Assembly: GCF_900107215.1 (NCBI RefSeq)
Contig: NZ_FNPD01000002.1
Span: forward strand, 186,001-250,000
DNA: 64,000 nt
Origin: Acetomicrobium thermoterrenum DSM 13490
GTDB taxonomy: Bacteria > Synergistota > Synergistia > Synergistales > Acetomicrobiaceae
Direction of reading: 5' to 3'
Shown here piece after piece: positions 52,799 to 62,495 of this stretch. The notes below the pieces were generated by a model that worked only from the letters and a program-made list of their open reading frames with translations, was not told the DNA's origin and did no database searches. Position numbers and translations under genes: made by a program. The number at the start of each line of letters is the position of its first letter. Position 1 is the first letter of the stretch.

Positions 52799-53791
52799 TC
52801 AACTGCGTTTCACAACTTCGGAATTTACTAAATTAGGCGGTACTTCTCCTTTGAGCGCTTTAATGACATTTTCTGCTGCCATGGTTGCCATTTTTGCGCG
52901 TGTAGCATATGATGCAGAACCTAAGTGCGGCAGCAGGACAACGTTGTCAAGCTCAAGAAGCTCGGAGGCTACCTCTGGTTCTCGCTCAAAGACGTCAAGA
53001 CCTGCTCCCCTAATCCAACCTTCTTTAAGTGCCTTCGCCAAGGCCTTTTCGTCCACAATTGGTCCCCTTGCGGTATTTATAAGATATGCCTCCTTTTTCA
53101 TCATCTTCAATTCCCGCTCTCCGATCAGATGTCGAGTTTCTTTGGTTAAGGGTACATGAATAGATATGAAATCGGCTTCCCTAAGCAGGTCATCAAGCGA
53201 CCTATATTCGGCGTTTAACTTCTTTTCCACCTCTTCGGAGGCTCTATGGGCACTGTAATATATGACCTTCATGTCAAAGCCGATTGCCCTCCGCGCCACT
53301 GCCCTTCCGATGCTTCCAAAGCCGATGATGCCAAGCGTTGCATGATGAACGTCGGTGCCCAGAAGAAGCATCGGCTTCCATCCCTTAAACTTCCCCTGGC
53401 GCAGGAATTTATCGCCCTCAACTACCCTGCGAGCCGTGGCTAGAATCAATGCCCATGCCAGATCGGCCGTCGTATCAGTGAGCACACCAGGGGTGTTAGT
53501 AACCAGGATGCCACGCTTTGTGGCTGCCTCTATATCTATATTGTCAAAGCCTACGGCATAGTTAGCGATGATTTTTAGCTGAGGGCCAGCTGCGTCCATC
53601 ACCTCGCCATCGATTTTATCGGCAAGCAGGCATACGATGGCATCTACTCCTTTGACCTCCTTTAAAAGCAAATCTCTAGGAAAGACACCTTCGTAGTCGA
53701 ACACCTTGATATGGCAATATTCCTCTAAAATGCGCATCCCTTCTTCAGGGATGCGACTTGTCACCAAAACCTTGGGCTTGCAATCCATCAC
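52799..53791 (-). CDS. D-isomer specific 2-hydroxyacid dehydrogenase (glyoxylate/hydroxypyruvate reductase-like)
   Basis: 330 residues. The NAD domain has [17 protein letters not shown] (about 150-166). Catalytic residues are visible: Arg in [10 protein letters not shown] (about 235), Glu in DVFEREPEV (about 264) and His in [13 protein letters not shown] (about 284). [41 protein letters not shown] is typical of the GyaR/GRHPR group. It reduces 2-oxoacids to D-2-hydroxyacids in the cytoplasm. The start overlaps the stop of the M20 hydrolase gene by 4 nt (ATGA), so the two are coupled. Confidence 0.92.
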   Translation of the reverse strand: MMDCKPKVLVTSRIPEEGMRILEEYCHIKVFDYEGVFPRDLLLKEVKGVDAIVCLLADKIDGEVMDAAGPQLKIIANYAVGFDNIDIEAATKRGILVTNTPGVLTDTTADLAWALILATARRVVEGDKFLRQGKFKGWKPMLLLGTDVHHATLGIIGFGSIGRAVARRAIGFDMKVIYYSAHRASEEVEKKLNAEYRSLDDLLREADFISIHVPLTKETRHLIGERELKMMKKEAYLINTARGPIVDEKALAKALKEGWIRGAGLDVFEREPEVASELLELDNVVLLPHLGSASYATRAKMATMAAENVIKALKGEVPPNLVNSEVVKRS

Positions 53792-54996
53792 CGATCACTC
53801 CTTTTTGTTCCTTCCATCGCAAGAGCCGCTAGAAGCGCTACACCTTTTTTTAGCACTTCATCATTAGTCTTAAACATTGGATTATGATGCTCGGCGTCAG
53901 TGCCCTTTTGGGAATCTGTAATGCCCAGGAAAAATATAGCTCCTGGCACTTTCTGTTGATAGAAGCTAAAATCCTCCGAACCCATGGCAATGGGTACCTC
54001 AACCAAAGATTTGTCCCCGAACATAACTGAGGCAACTTCTTTCAACGTCTCAATCATGATCGGATCGTTTACGGTGACCGGGTAAACGTGGATATAGTTG
54101 GTTTTGACTTCACACCTCAAAGCGCTGCCTATGCCTTTTACGATTCGTTCTATCTTTTCTGGCAGTCCGTCACGTACCTTCGAATTGGTGGTACGAATGC
54201 TACCTTGAATGAAGGCTTTATCGGGTATTATGTTAGGTGCACTCCCGCTTTCAAGCCTGCCGATGCTCAATACAGCTGTTTCCAGCGGATCCAACTCACG
54301 ACTTATGATAGTCTGCACTGACATGATTATATTTGCAGCTGCTATGGTAGGGTCTTTGGCCTCGTGAGGCCTTGAGCTGTGACCGCCTTTACCCTTTACC
54401 TCTACCTCCCAAATATCCGACGACGCCATTATAGGGCCTGATCTGTAGCCTATTGTTCCGGCCGGAAGCGGACTCCATACGTGAAGGCCCCAAATAGCCT
54501 CAACGTCATCTAATACGCCTTCCTTAATTAGCTGCTGAGCCCCGGATCGAACTCCCGATTCTTCCGCCGGCTGAAAGATCAAACGCACTTTACATGGAAG
54601 TTTATCCCTTAACGAGGCAAGCACATGGGCAACGCCTAAAAGTATCGCTGCATGGGCATCATGCCCGCAAGCATGCATGACCCCTTTATTCGTGGACTTC
54701 CATGGTACATCAGCTTCTTCCTCAATGGGCAGGGCATCAATATCAGCTCTCAGGGCAACAATGGGAAATTCCTTTTTCCCTGCGATATCTCCCACAACTC
54801 CCGACTCTGTCCCTCCAAAGCCACGACGTACGCCATCAAACCCGAGTTCTATTAGCACTTGCTCTATAATTTTGGACGTTCTTTCCTCCTCCCAGGAAAG
54901 CTCTGGGTGAGCATGAAAATCGTGACGAAAGTTTATGACCTTTTCTTCAAATCTCTCGGCAAGCTCCAAAATTTCCTCAAATTTCAAAAAAATCAC
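53788..54996 (-). CDS. M20D amidohydrolase (N-acyl-amino acid / peptide deacylase)
   Basis: 402 residues. [17 protein letters not shown] (about 24-40), the metal-binding Cys/His in [20 protein letters not shown] (about 106-125), catalytic [17 protein letters not shown] (about 140-155), the dimerisation domain with [20 protein letters not shown], and C-terminal [20 protein letters not shown] are M20D signatures (hippurate hydrolase, IAA-amino acid hydrolase and AbgA/B relatives). Probably releases amino acids from N-acyl conjugates. A transporter gene lies just upstream (14 nt), suggesting uptake and hydrolysis of one compound. Confidence 0.93.
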   Translation of the reverse strand: MIFLKFEEILELAERFEEKVINFRHDFHAHPELSWEEERTSKIIEQVLIELGFDGVRRGFGGTESGVVGDIAGKKEFPIVALRADIDALPIEEEADVPWKSTNKGVMHACGHDAHAAILLGVAHVLASLRDKLPCKVRLIFQPAEESGVRSGAQQLIKEGVLDDVEAIWGLHVWSPLPAGTIGYRSGPIMASSDIWEVEVKGKGGHSSRPHEAKDPTIAAANIIMSVQTIISRELDPLETAVLSIGRLESGSAPNIIPDKAFIQGSIRTTNSKVRDGLPEKIERIVKGIGSALRCEVKTNYIHVYPVTVNDPIMIETLKEVASVMFGDKSLVEVPIAMGSEDFSFYQQKVPGAIFFLGITDSQKGTDAEHHNPMFKTNDEVLKKGVALLAALAMEGTKRSDR

Positions 54997-55010
54997 GCTC
55001 CTTAAAAAGT

Positions 55011-56198
55011 TTATAGCAGCTTTACTAGGAATCCTGCCAAGAAAACCGAGGCAATGGTAACTGTAGTAAAGCCAGAAACCAACATCTTTGGCAGTATCTT
55101 AGTGAGCACAAACTCCTTTTCTTCGGGAGTTTCTCCTACAGCGTTTGCTACTTCCTGAGACACTATAAAGGTCCCCGGAAAGCCAAACAGACAACAAACA
55201 CCGATTGCAAGGCTCATTTCCCATGAATACCCGAAAACTTTAGACAAAATCACAGAAGAGATGATAATTCCCACTACGGCTATGGCAAAGGACAAAGCTA
55301 TAGGAACTATTAGGGAAATAACCATGCTTGGAGTAGCCTTGCTCAGATTCATAAAAATCGGAACCAGCAAGGCAAAAAGGATAAAGCCTTCTGAATTCGC
55401 CTTTGTTAAAATTTTTGGCTCAAGAAATCCAATTTCGTAAAATATAATGCCAAAAATCAAAGCCATTACGAATTTATCTATAACGCCGCCCAAAAGCTGC
55501 GCTACCATTACAGCAAGCCACCCAACAAGCACAGTTTTCATGATCAAGATGAATGGTGTCTGCAGCTCTTTTGGTGTAGCAGGTATAAATTTCCATTTTC
55601 TATTGTTTTCTATGGAATTATCTTCTGGTTTAAGAGGCGTCCCATCTATGGAAACACCACCGCTTCTATATATATCTCTAAGCCGATGACCTTCTCGTGA
55701 CAAACAAATAGAAGCTATGGGCAAACCAACAAAGTTCTGAAGCACTAAAAGGAGTGTAAGAAAAACCAACACCGTTTCCAAACCCTTGGACTTTGCCGCT
55801 TCACTCATAATAAGCGTCGCTACAACACCACCAGAGATAGGACCCGCTGCCGGTATAGCATACTCACGACCCACTAGAGGAGAACCTATTACAAAAAGGG
55901 CAACACCAGCAAATACTATGGCGCTAAAGGCAATGACAACCGTTTTCCATTCTTCTTGCAAATCTTTAAGCCTCATCAACGTACCCATATGAACCATAAG
56001 TATAGGGATCAATGCTAAAGCAAGCTTTACAATAACAGCATCCTCAAACAATGTCTTTGGAATTCCAAGCCAAAATCCAATCATAAATATAATTCCGGAA
56101 ACAAATAACATGGAAAAAATAGCCTTGGTTTTTTGCGAAACAAAATCTCCAATAGCATACACAATAGCGATGATCAATAACGCAGTAATCGGACTCAA
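55011..56198 (-). CDS. Polytopic membrane transporter, substrate unknown (GltS-like layout)
   Basis: 395 residues, about ten to eleven hydrophobic helices with a hydrophilic loop at about 178-212. Each half has a glycine-rich segment near an acidic or polar helix (AAGPISGGVVATLIMSEAAKSKG at about 117-139 and CCLFGFPGTFIVSQEVANAVGETPEEKE at about 337-364), an inverted-repeat layout like the Na+/glutamate (ESS) and 2-hydroxycarboxylate carriers. I cannot name the family with confidence. The gene starts the three-gene run transporter, M20D hydrolase, hydroxyacid dehydrogenase. Confidence 0.65.
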   Translation of the reverse strand: MSPITALLIIAIVYAIGDFVSQKTKAIFSMLFVSGIIFMIGFWLGIPKTLFEDAVIVKLALALIPILMVHMGTLMRLKDLQEEWKTVVIAFSAIVFAGVALFVIGSPLVGREYAIPAAGPISGGVVATLIMSEAAKSKGLETVLVFLTLLLVLQNFVGLPIASICLSREGHRLRDIYRSGGVSIDGTPLKPEDNSIENNRKWKFIPATPKELQTPFILIMKTVLVGWLAVMVAQLLGGVIDKFVMALIFGIIFYEIGFLEPKILTKANSEGFILFALLVPIFMNLSKATPSMVISLIVPIALSFAIAVVGIIISSVILSKVFGYSWEMSLAIGVCCLFGFPGTFIVSQEVANAVGETPEEKEFVLTKILPKMLVSGFTTVTIASVFLAGFLVKLL

Positions 56199-56567
56199 TT
56201 ATGCTTCCTCCTTTTAATAAACATTTACATCAAAATTTGTTTAGTTTTTACTTTACCTGCTCTGCCGTGACTGTTATCACCGCTGCTTATGTAAGTCCTC
56301 AGCATAGACATCGAATGCTCTAAAACCCCTACTGGTCCATGGCCCTGGAACTTAACCTTGAAGAAAGAAAATGACTTATATGACCTTCGAGACTTGAGAT
56401 GCCACAATCTCTTTTGATTCGAGAATCGTAATGTAGCTCTAGTTATGAAACGTCCGTTTAAATATAATGTTTCATCGAATGCCAAGGTGTATTTAATTCT
56501 GATCAAACAGTAATTCAGTAATTCCCCAAATATATAAGGACTGCATCAAAGTACAACCATCATGTAT
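56199..56567. other. Intergenic region with no supported gene
   Basis: A 93-codon minus-strand frame (56225-56506) runs through it but has no ribosome site, no recognisable domain and an abnormal basic, low-hydrophobic composition (RSYKSFSFFKVKFQGHG). It may be chance or the remnant of a decayed gene. No clear terminator was found for the livF end at 56568 and no strong promoter for the transporter gene. Confidence 0.5.
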
Positions 56568-57287
56568 TTACATACCCAGATATGCTCGTTTTATTTCCTC
56601 GCTCTCGAGGAGATCTTTCGATGGGCCTGACATAACGACCCTGCCGGATTGGATTACGTAACCCTTATCGGCAATCTCCAAGGCTTCGAGAACACGCTGT
56701 TCAACTAATAACACCGTTACTCCGTATCGTCTTATTTCGGTAACAATCTGTAATACCTTTTCGACCAAACTAGGCTGCAAGCCTAAACTCAATTCATCTA
56801 AAAGTATTACTTTTGGTGCACTCATGAGCCCTCTTGCAATGGCAAGCATTTGTTGCTCCCCACCGCTCATGGTTTCAGCCTTTTGATTAATTCTTTCCTT
56901 TAATATAGGAAACAAAGAATAGACCCATTCTAAACGCTGCTCAATGACTTCTCTACTCTCTTCTTTAAAAGCTCCAAGTTCCAGATTTTCTTTAGCAGAA
57001 AGCTTGCCAAAGATCCTTCTGCCCTCAGGGACATAGGTAAGGCCCTTTCTAACCATTACATGAGCGGGAAGTCCAGTTACATCTTCCCCGTAAAATTTTA
57101 CAAAGCCGCTTTTTGGGCGTAATAAGCCTGAAACAGTACGCAAGGTGGTCGTCTTGCCTGCACCATTTGCTCCAACGATCGCAACTATCTCGCCCTCTTT
57201 TACTTCAAATGAAATACCATGAAGCACAGGTACCCCCTCATACCCTGCGTATAGGTCCCTCACTTCAAGCGCAAAGTCAGTCATCAC
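56568..57287 (-). CDS. livF: Branched-chain amino acid ABC transporter ATP-binding protein LivF
   Basis: 239 residues. Walker A GANGAGKTTTLRTVSG (about 37), signature TMSGGEQQMLAIARGLM, Walker B VILLDELSLGLQPSLVEKV, H-loop LVEQRV. TYVPEGRRIFGKLSAKENLELGAF is typical of LivF. Last gene of livJHMGF; the start overlaps livG by 4 nt. Confidence 0.96.
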   Translation of the reverse strand: MMTDFALEVRDLYAGYEGVPVLHGISFEVKEGEIVAIVGANGAGKTTTLRTVSGLLRPKSGFVKFYGEDVTGLPAHVMVRKGLTYVPEGRRIFGKLSAKENLELGAFKEESREVIEQRLEWVYSLFPILKERINQKAETMSGGEQQMLAIARGLMSAPKVILLDELSLGLQPSLVEKVLQIVTEIRRYGVTVLLVEQRVLEALEIADKGYVIQSGRVVMSGPSKDLLESEEIKRAYLGM

Positions 57288-58030
57288 GCCTTCATCTCCC
57301 TAAGTCGTTTGCTAAACTTCTCTCCTAAATATGCAGCTATAACCCTTTCGTCCTGAACTACTTCGCTGGGTGGCCCTTCCGCTATCTTCACCCCACTATC
57401 CAATACAACGACTTTGTCTGCAATAGGCATAATTGCCTCCATAATATGCTCTACAACCAACAATGTGATCCCTCTCGATTTAATGTCCTTTATTACATCA
57501 ACGGCTTCTTTTAGTTCTGTGCCAGTCAACCCGGCCATTACTTCATCGAGCATCAAGAGGCGCGGCTGCGTAGCCATGGCTCTAGCCAACTCCAGGCGTT
57601 TTTTTAAGCCAATAGTGAGGCTCCCCGCTTTTTTATCCCTGTGATCATCAAGATGGCACATTTTTAGGCAAGATTCTGATATTTCAAAAGCAACTTCAAG
57701 TTTGGAGGTTCTTAAAAAAGCACCAACTAATATATTATCGAAGACGGTCATATCAATCAAAGGACGTACAACCTGAAATGTCCTAACTGCTCCCAAGCGA
57801 GCGACTTTATGGGGAGGCCAACCTGTTATATCGGTGCCCTCATAAAAGACCTTTCCGGAAGTCGGTTTGTAAACTCCTGAGATACAATTAAAAAGGGTCG
57901 TCTTCCCCGCACCATTGGGCCCAATTAGTCCAACTATGGCGCCCTCTTCGACATCAAAGGATACGTCATTGTTAGCAACAAGGGAGCCGAATTTCTTGGT
58001 TAGGTTACGTACTTCCAGCAAAGCCATCAA
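57284..58030 (-). CDS. livG: Branched-chain amino acid ABC transporter ATP-binding protein LivG
   Basis: 248 residues. Walker A GPNGAGKTTLFNCISGVYKPTSG (about 37), RTFQVVRPLIDMTVFDNILVGAFL, Walker B LLMLDEVMAGLTGTEL, H-loop VVEHIMEAIM. The signature region reads SLTIGLKKRLELARAMA, with a TIGLKKR variant in place of the usual LSYGxQR; this divergence is common in LivG. It overlaps livM by 4 nt. Confidence 0.95.
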   Translation of the reverse strand: MMALLEVRNLTKKFGSLVANNDVSFDVEEGAIVGLIGPNGAGKTTLFNCISGVYKPTSGKVFYEGTDITGWPPHKVARLGAVRTFQVVRPLIDMTVFDNILVGAFLRTSKLEVAFEISESCLKMCHLDDHRDKKAGSLTIGLKKRLELARAMATQPRLLMLDEVMAGLTGTELKEAVDVIKDIKSRGITLLVVEHIMEAIMPIADKVVVLDSGVKIAEGPPSEVVQDERVIAAYLGEKFSKRLREMKA

Positions 58031-59034
58031 TCATCGCCTCCCTTTGTTGCTTTGAAACGTGTAGTCAACAAATTTATGAAACCCATAACGCCCTTCGGTT
58101 GACGAGTTACGATGAGAACAATCAAAATTCCGAATATTATCAGGTCGACTCCTCCGCCCAACCCGCCCCATATTGCACGACTATACTCCTGCAAGGGAAT
58201 TAGTATGGCTGCTCCAAGCAAGGGCCCCCAAAAAGTTCCCAATCCTCCGAGGATTGTTATCAATACAAACCTCATGGACATATCGAGCGACATGACCATT
58301 GGCGGATCGACCCTCAAGTTGTACTGCACAAAAAAAGCTCCGCATAAAGCCGCCAAAAAAGCGGAAATAGCTATCGCAGTCAATTTAACGGCCGTGCTGT
58401 TAACGCCTAATGCCTCAGCGGCTTCCTGCCCGTCCCTAACGGCTTTCAAGTAATAGCCCAATTTATTGGCTTCCATCCAGCGCACAAAGGAAAAAATCAA
58501 GATAAATAGTCCAAAAGCACCGTAATAATACTGAGTTTTAGTCTGAAACCACATGAAATTCTTCCAACCTTCTTCTATTATGGGATAATCTAGACCAAGA
58601 GCCCCACCTACCCAGTACCAAACCATAAATAGTCGGTTAAATATTTCTACTATTGCAAAAGTAGCAATGGCAAAATAATGCCCTTTGAGCCTGAAACAGG
58701 GATAACTTATAATGAGCGACACAATCGCTGCGAGTAATGCACCGATTATTGCGCCAGGCCATGGCGTAAGGCCGTAAGTTACCACTGCCATGCCAGCTCC
58801 ATAAGCGCCGATCCCAAAAAAGACCGAATGGCCAAATGAAACCTGCCCACAATAACCACCCAAAATATTCCAAGCTTGAGACATACATGCAAAAAGCAAG
58901 GTTAAAACAAGTACATGTTGAGCAAAAGGGCTTTGAAGCGGTCCGGGAATTAATGGCAAAACTGCAATAAAGAGAAGAACGACATACCACAATTTCCTGC
59001 CTCTTTTTGTACAACTCATCCGACCGATCACCAC
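58027..59034 (-). CDS. livM: Branched-chain amino acid ABC transporter permease LivM
   Basis: 335 residues, about nine to ten helices. GGYCGQVSFGHSVFFGIGAYGAGMAV (about 54-79), YPCFRLKGHYFAIATFAIVEI and the EAA-like loop YYLKAVRDGQEAAEALGVNSTAVKLTAIAISAFLAALCGAFF (about 193-234) define LivM. The start overlaps livH by 7 nt. Confidence 0.95.
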   Translation of the reverse strand: MVIGRMSCTKRGRKLWYVVLLFIAVLPLIPGPLQSPFAQHVLVLTLLFACMSQAWNILGGYCGQVSFGHSVFFGIGAYGAGMAVVTYGLTPWPGAIIGALLAAIVSLIISYPCFRLKGHYFAIATFAIVEIFNRLFMVWYWVGGALGLDYPIIEEGWKNFMWFQTKTQYYYGAFGLFILIFSFVRWMEANKLGYYLKAVRDGQEAAEALGVNSTAVKLTAIAISAFLAALCGAFFVQYNLRVDPPMVMSLDMSMRFVLITILGGLGTFWGPLLGAAILIPLQEYSRAIWGGLGGGVDLIIFGILIVLIVTRQPKGVMGFINLLTTRFKATKGGDD

Positions 59035-59888
59035 CCGAATAAACCCTTAGGCCTTATTAATATAACGATCAAATAAAGTCCAAAAACTGCCACATACTTA
59101 AATATGGGAGCTACATAAAATCCGACTAAAGCCTCTACCAATCCGACAAGTATTGCCGCCAACAACGACCCAACAATGCTGCCAAACCCGCCTAACGCAA
59201 CGCAAACAAAGGCTATCAAACTAAAAAGGCTTCCTGCCTCAGGATGCACAGGCATATACATGGGAAGCAATCCTCCTGCTACACCGACACAGGCCCCTCC
59301 AATGCCAAATACTAAAGCGTAGATTTTGCTGGTATCTATGCCCATTAGTTCAGCCGCATCCCTGTCCATGGCAGTGGCCTGTATCGCCCATCCCGTTCTG
59401 CTTCCGGTCATAAATCGGTATATGCATGTGATGACTATTAAGGAAACGATTGCAATGACAAGTTGAGGAAGAGGGAGAATTAAATCTCCCATGGGTATGA
59501 CTCTGCCCCCCAAATACGTGTCCGACAACAACTTAAAGTTTGGTGAAAATCTGTTCAAACATATGTTTTTAATGAGCATCGACAACCCAAAAGTGGCAAG
59601 AAGAGCTGAAAGAGGGGGCTTACCAATGAGTTGACTTATAACCAACTTGTAAACAATAACAGATAAAATAAATACAAATGCCGCAGAAGCAATCCATGAA
59701 ATCAAAGGATCAACATTCATTAAAAAACCCAACCAATAAGTCACATACATGGCCACCATCAAAAATTCTCCATGGGCAAAATTTATAACGTCCATTACAC
59801 CCCAAATCAGAGATAATCCAACGGTTATTAACGCATACAACATTCCATTAAGCAGTCCGTCCAATACTACCTGCAGGAATATTGCCAT
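59028..59888 (-). CDS. livH: Branched-chain amino acid ABC transporter permease LivH
   Basis: 286 residues from the ATG at 59888 (aaggaggaat upstream; a longer frame to 59948 adds non-family residues). GLLNGMLYALITVGLSLIWGVMDVINFAHGEFLMV (about 10-44) and the EAA-like loop GWAIQATAMDRDAAELMGIDTSKIYALVFGIGGACVGVAGGLL are LivH signatures. About eight helices. Confidence 0.95.
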   Translation of the reverse strand: MAIFLQVVLDGLLNGMLYALITVGLSLIWGVMDVINFAHGEFLMVAMYVTYWLGFLMNVDPLISWIASAAFVFILSVIVYKLVISQLIGKPPLSALLATFGLSMLIKNICLNRFSPNFKLLSDTYLGGRVIPMGDLILPLPQLVIAIVSLIVITCIYRFMTGSRTGWAIQATAMDRDAAELMGIDTSKIYALVFGIGGACVGVAGGLLPMYMPVHPEAGSLFSLIAFVCVALGGFGSIVGSLLAAILVGLVEALVGFYVAPIFKYVAVFGLYLIVILIRPKGLFGW

Positions 59889-59966
59889 CGGCAATTCCTC
59901 CTTCAATCTAAAATTTGGGAAGAAGGCTTCAAGAAACCCTCTTCCCAAATTCTATGCAATTGATCG

Positions 59967-61241
59967 CTATTTACGTTGGTCCCAGGAAGGCATAGGAACT
60001 ACTGGTTCGGCATTTGCAAATTCCTCAGGAAATACCCTTCGATATTCTCCGCCAATTAGTTGGGTAATTGTACTCATGGCCTTTATGTTTTGACCGCCCG
60101 GGGCAAATGCCACTTTTCCACCCAAGGAAAGCGGTGAATCCCACTCGTTGGCATAGAGGGCATCGACTATTTTTTCCGTATCAAGAGAGCCAACTTTTTC
60201 GATAGCCTGGGCCAGTACAAGCATTGCCACTGCCTCTTGAATGCTATCGCTATCAAAGGGAACGGGAGGATCTATTTTAGATTTATATATTTCTTCAACA
60301 GGAGCTACAGCTGGCATTAGTTCTGCTAGTTCCGGAGAATATCCGGTGGTACCCATGAAATAATCTCCATCGCCACCGAGCTGCTTTGCAATTAATGGAT
60401 CTTGATAACCCGAACAGTAGTTTAAACTTACCTTAGGAAGCCAAGAAAGTTGTTTCATAGTTTTTATCCAGAGTATGTAGTCTGCACCTAGACATGCACC
60501 AAACACGACGTCGGGATTTTTTCCTTTCAGCATCTGCACCTCGCTGTTGAGGTTTGTAGCTCCAGGATTGAAAGCTACGTCTGCAACATATTCGAAGCCG
60601 GCCTCTTCGATAGCCTTTTTGGCCTCCTGCGCAGCATGCTTTCCAAATTCGGTGTTTTCATAAATAACTCCGAAGGTCTTGTAATTTGTTCCTTCAGTTT
60701 CGTTAAGCCATTTAATGAAATTCACGAACTCGATGGATTCGGTCTCGTCAGTGGGAGCAATACGGAAGAAATATCTCGTACCCCTCTTAGTAAGTTCGGC
60801 TGAACTCGATGCACCACACATAAATATCCTCTTTCTTCTCTCGGCGACCATACTTGCCGGTTTAGTTACAGCGCTGTTATAGCTTCCTATTATTGCGAAA
60901 ACACCTTCCTGGTCGAAGAGGCGTTCCGCTTCGCTTTTACCTACATCGGGCTTCCCTTGATGATCGGCGTGGATTAAAACGATTTTATATCCATCCAAAA
61001 TTCCCTCTTGATCAGCTAAAGGAACAGGAATGTCCGGATAGGAGTTGTTTATCACTTCAACTGCAGCTTCAACTGCGGCCTTACACCTCTGTCCCGCCAA
61101 GGCCACAGGCCCAGTTAAAGGAAAAAGCGTGCCGATCTTTATTACCTTTTCCTCGGCACAGGCAACATCGGAGACTGTAAAACCGGCCAGGAGTGCGATA
61201 GCAATAATCGACGTAATTACTCTACCCCATCTCTTGCTCAT
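59967..61241 (-). CDS. livJ: Branched-chain amino acid ABC transporter substrate-binding protein LivJ/K-like
   Basis: 424 residues. Sec signal peptide (about 1-29, ACA|EE). Periplasmic-binding type I fold: VIKIGTLFPLTGPVALAGQRCKAAVEAAVEVIN (about 32-64), IGSYNSAVTKPASMVAERRKR, FGVIYENTEFGKHAAQEAKKAIEEAGF, DVVFGACLGADYILWIKTM. Delivers leucine, isoleucine, valine or another amino acid to LivHMGF. First gene of the operon, with a strong promoter overlapping the stop of the M24 peptidase gene. Confidence 0.94.
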   Translation of the reverse strand: MSKRWGRVITSIIAIALLAGFTVSDVACAEEKVIKIGTLFPLTGPVALAGQRCKAAVEAAVEVINNSYPDIPVPLADQEGILDGYKIVLIHADHQGKPDVGKSEAERLFDQEGVFAIIGSYNSAVTKPASMVAERRKRIFMCGASSSAELTKRGTRYFFRIAPTDETESIEFVNFIKWLNETEGTNYKTFGVIYENTEFGKHAAQEAKKAIEEAGFEYVADVAFNPGATNLNSEVQMLKGKNPDVVFGACLGADYILWIKTMKQLSWLPKVSLNYCSGYQDPLIAKQLGGDGDYFMGTTGYSPELAELMPAVAPVEEIYKSKIDPPVPFDSDSIQEAVAMLVLAQAIEKVGSLDTEKIVDALYANEWDSPLSLGGKVAFAPGGQNIKAMSTITQLIGGEYRRVFPEEFANAEPVVPMPSWDQRK

Positions 61242-61297
61242 GATAACAACACCCCCTCAGAATTATTAAATGATTTTTTTAACGACTATTTGTATAA

Positions 61298-61326
61298 AAT
61301 ATAAAGTTCTATCAGATAACTGTCAA
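61298..61326 (-). promoter_or_regulatory. Sigma-A promoter of livJHMGF
   Basis: Minus strand TTGACA (complement of 61321-61326), 17-bp spacer, TATATT (complement of 61298-61303). The -35 overlaps the stop codon of the upstream M24 peptidase gene. Confidence 0.75.
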
Positions 61327-62420
61327 ATGACGATAATATCCTTGGGAAGTTTACAAAGCGACCTGCATCCGTCATCTGTAACGACTACGATATTTTCAAT
61401 GCGAATGCCAATTTTGCCTGGTATATAAATGCCGGGCTCTATACTGAAAGTCATTCCCGGTTCCAAAGGTGTTTTATTACCTTCTATAATGTAAGGCGCT
61501 TCATGGATTGCAACGCCTATACCATGACCGAGGCGGGTATTGAAGTATTCACCGTATCCTGCGTCTTCTATTACACTTCTTGCAGCTCTATCCACTTCTT
61601 CGGCCAGGACTCCGGGCCTCACGGCAGCTTCTCCTGCTTCCTGGGCATTTAATACTACTTCATAAAGATTCTTTTCTTCATCTGATGGATCTCCGACGAA
61701 GATCGTCCGAGTGGTGTCAGAACAATAACTTTCATATCTACACCCAAAGTCAATAAGCACCAGATCCCGTTCTTCTATAACACCTTTTGTGCCGTTGTAA
61801 TGAGGTTTTGAGGCGTTCTCCTTACGCGCAACTATTACATCAAATGCAGGACCATCTGCTCCACGCTCTTCAAAAAGCTCTATCAGTTTTTTCTTTATCT
61901 CTCCCTCGGTCAATCCCGGTCTTATAAAGCCTAAAAGTTCTCTAAAAGCTGCATCAGAAATCTGCGTTGCCCTTTCGAGCTTTTCTATCTCCGAAGGGCT
62001 TTTAATTATTCTCATTCTCTCCAAAAAATGCCAACCGTTTAACAACTTTACCCCTTGTTGATCGGAAATCTCTATGGCGTCCACGGCTCTAACTCCAAAG
62101 TTGACGGCAAGTTTCTTATCGTTTAGATTAAAATCGTTCATTGCCTTTGCTAAAACAGGATAAAACCAATCTTTGTCATTCCACACATAAATGGGCGCCT
62201 CACTGCCGAATGCCGCCTCAAATTCTTCTAAATAAAGATGGGGCGTGATACAAAAATAACTGCCGTCGGCCAAAATAAACAGCCCTTTGAATCGCTCACA
62301 CTCACCAGTTTTAAGCCCGCTAAGGTACTCCAAGTCGTCTCCCGGACCCAAAAGAAAAGCATCGATTCCTCTCTTCTGAAGATCCTTCGAAATTTCCCGT
62401 ATCTTTCTTTTGTCCAACAT
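61323..62420 (-). CDS. M24 family metallopeptidase (Xaa-Pro aminopeptidase/dipeptidase-like)
   Basis: 365 residues with a creatinase-like N-terminal domain (about 1-130) and the pita-bread catalytic domain. The five metal ligands are visible: Asp in LVLIDFGCRY (about 225), Asp in YCSDTTRTIFVG (about 236), His in TRLGHGIGVAIHEAPY (about 300), Glu in FSIEPGIYIPG (about 333) and Glu in IRIENIVVV (about 347). Releases amino acids next to proline from peptides; cytoplasmic. Same strand upstream of livJHMGF. Confidence 0.93.
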   Translation of the reverse strand: MLDKRKIREISKDLQKRGIDAFLLGPGDDLEYLSGLKTGECERFKGLFILADGSYFCITPHLYLEEFEAAFGSEAPIYVWNDKDWFYPVLAKAMNDFNLNDKKLAVNFGVRAVDAIEISDQQGVKLLNGWHFLERMRIIKSPSEIEKLERATQISDAAFRELLGFIRPGLTEGEIKKKLIELFEERGADGPAFDVIVARKENASKPHYNGTKGVIEERDLVLIDFGCRYESYCSDTTRTIFVGDPSDEEKNLYEVVLNAQEAGEAAVRPGVLAEEVDRAARSVIEDAGYGEYFNTRLGHGIGVAIHEAPYIIEGNKTPLEPGMTFSIEPGIYIPGKIGIRIENIVVVTDDGCRSLCKLPKDIIVI

Positions 62421-62495
62421 TCTTAAATGCCTCCTCCCTTCAAAGTAACTTGCAAATGACAGTAAATATCTTCATGCAGATGCAAAAAGCAAGAT

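Noticed and set aside
56225-56506. 93-codon frame as a transposase remnant
   Set aside because: No DDE residues, inverted repeats or recognisable transposase motif; kept only as an unexplained intergenic region.
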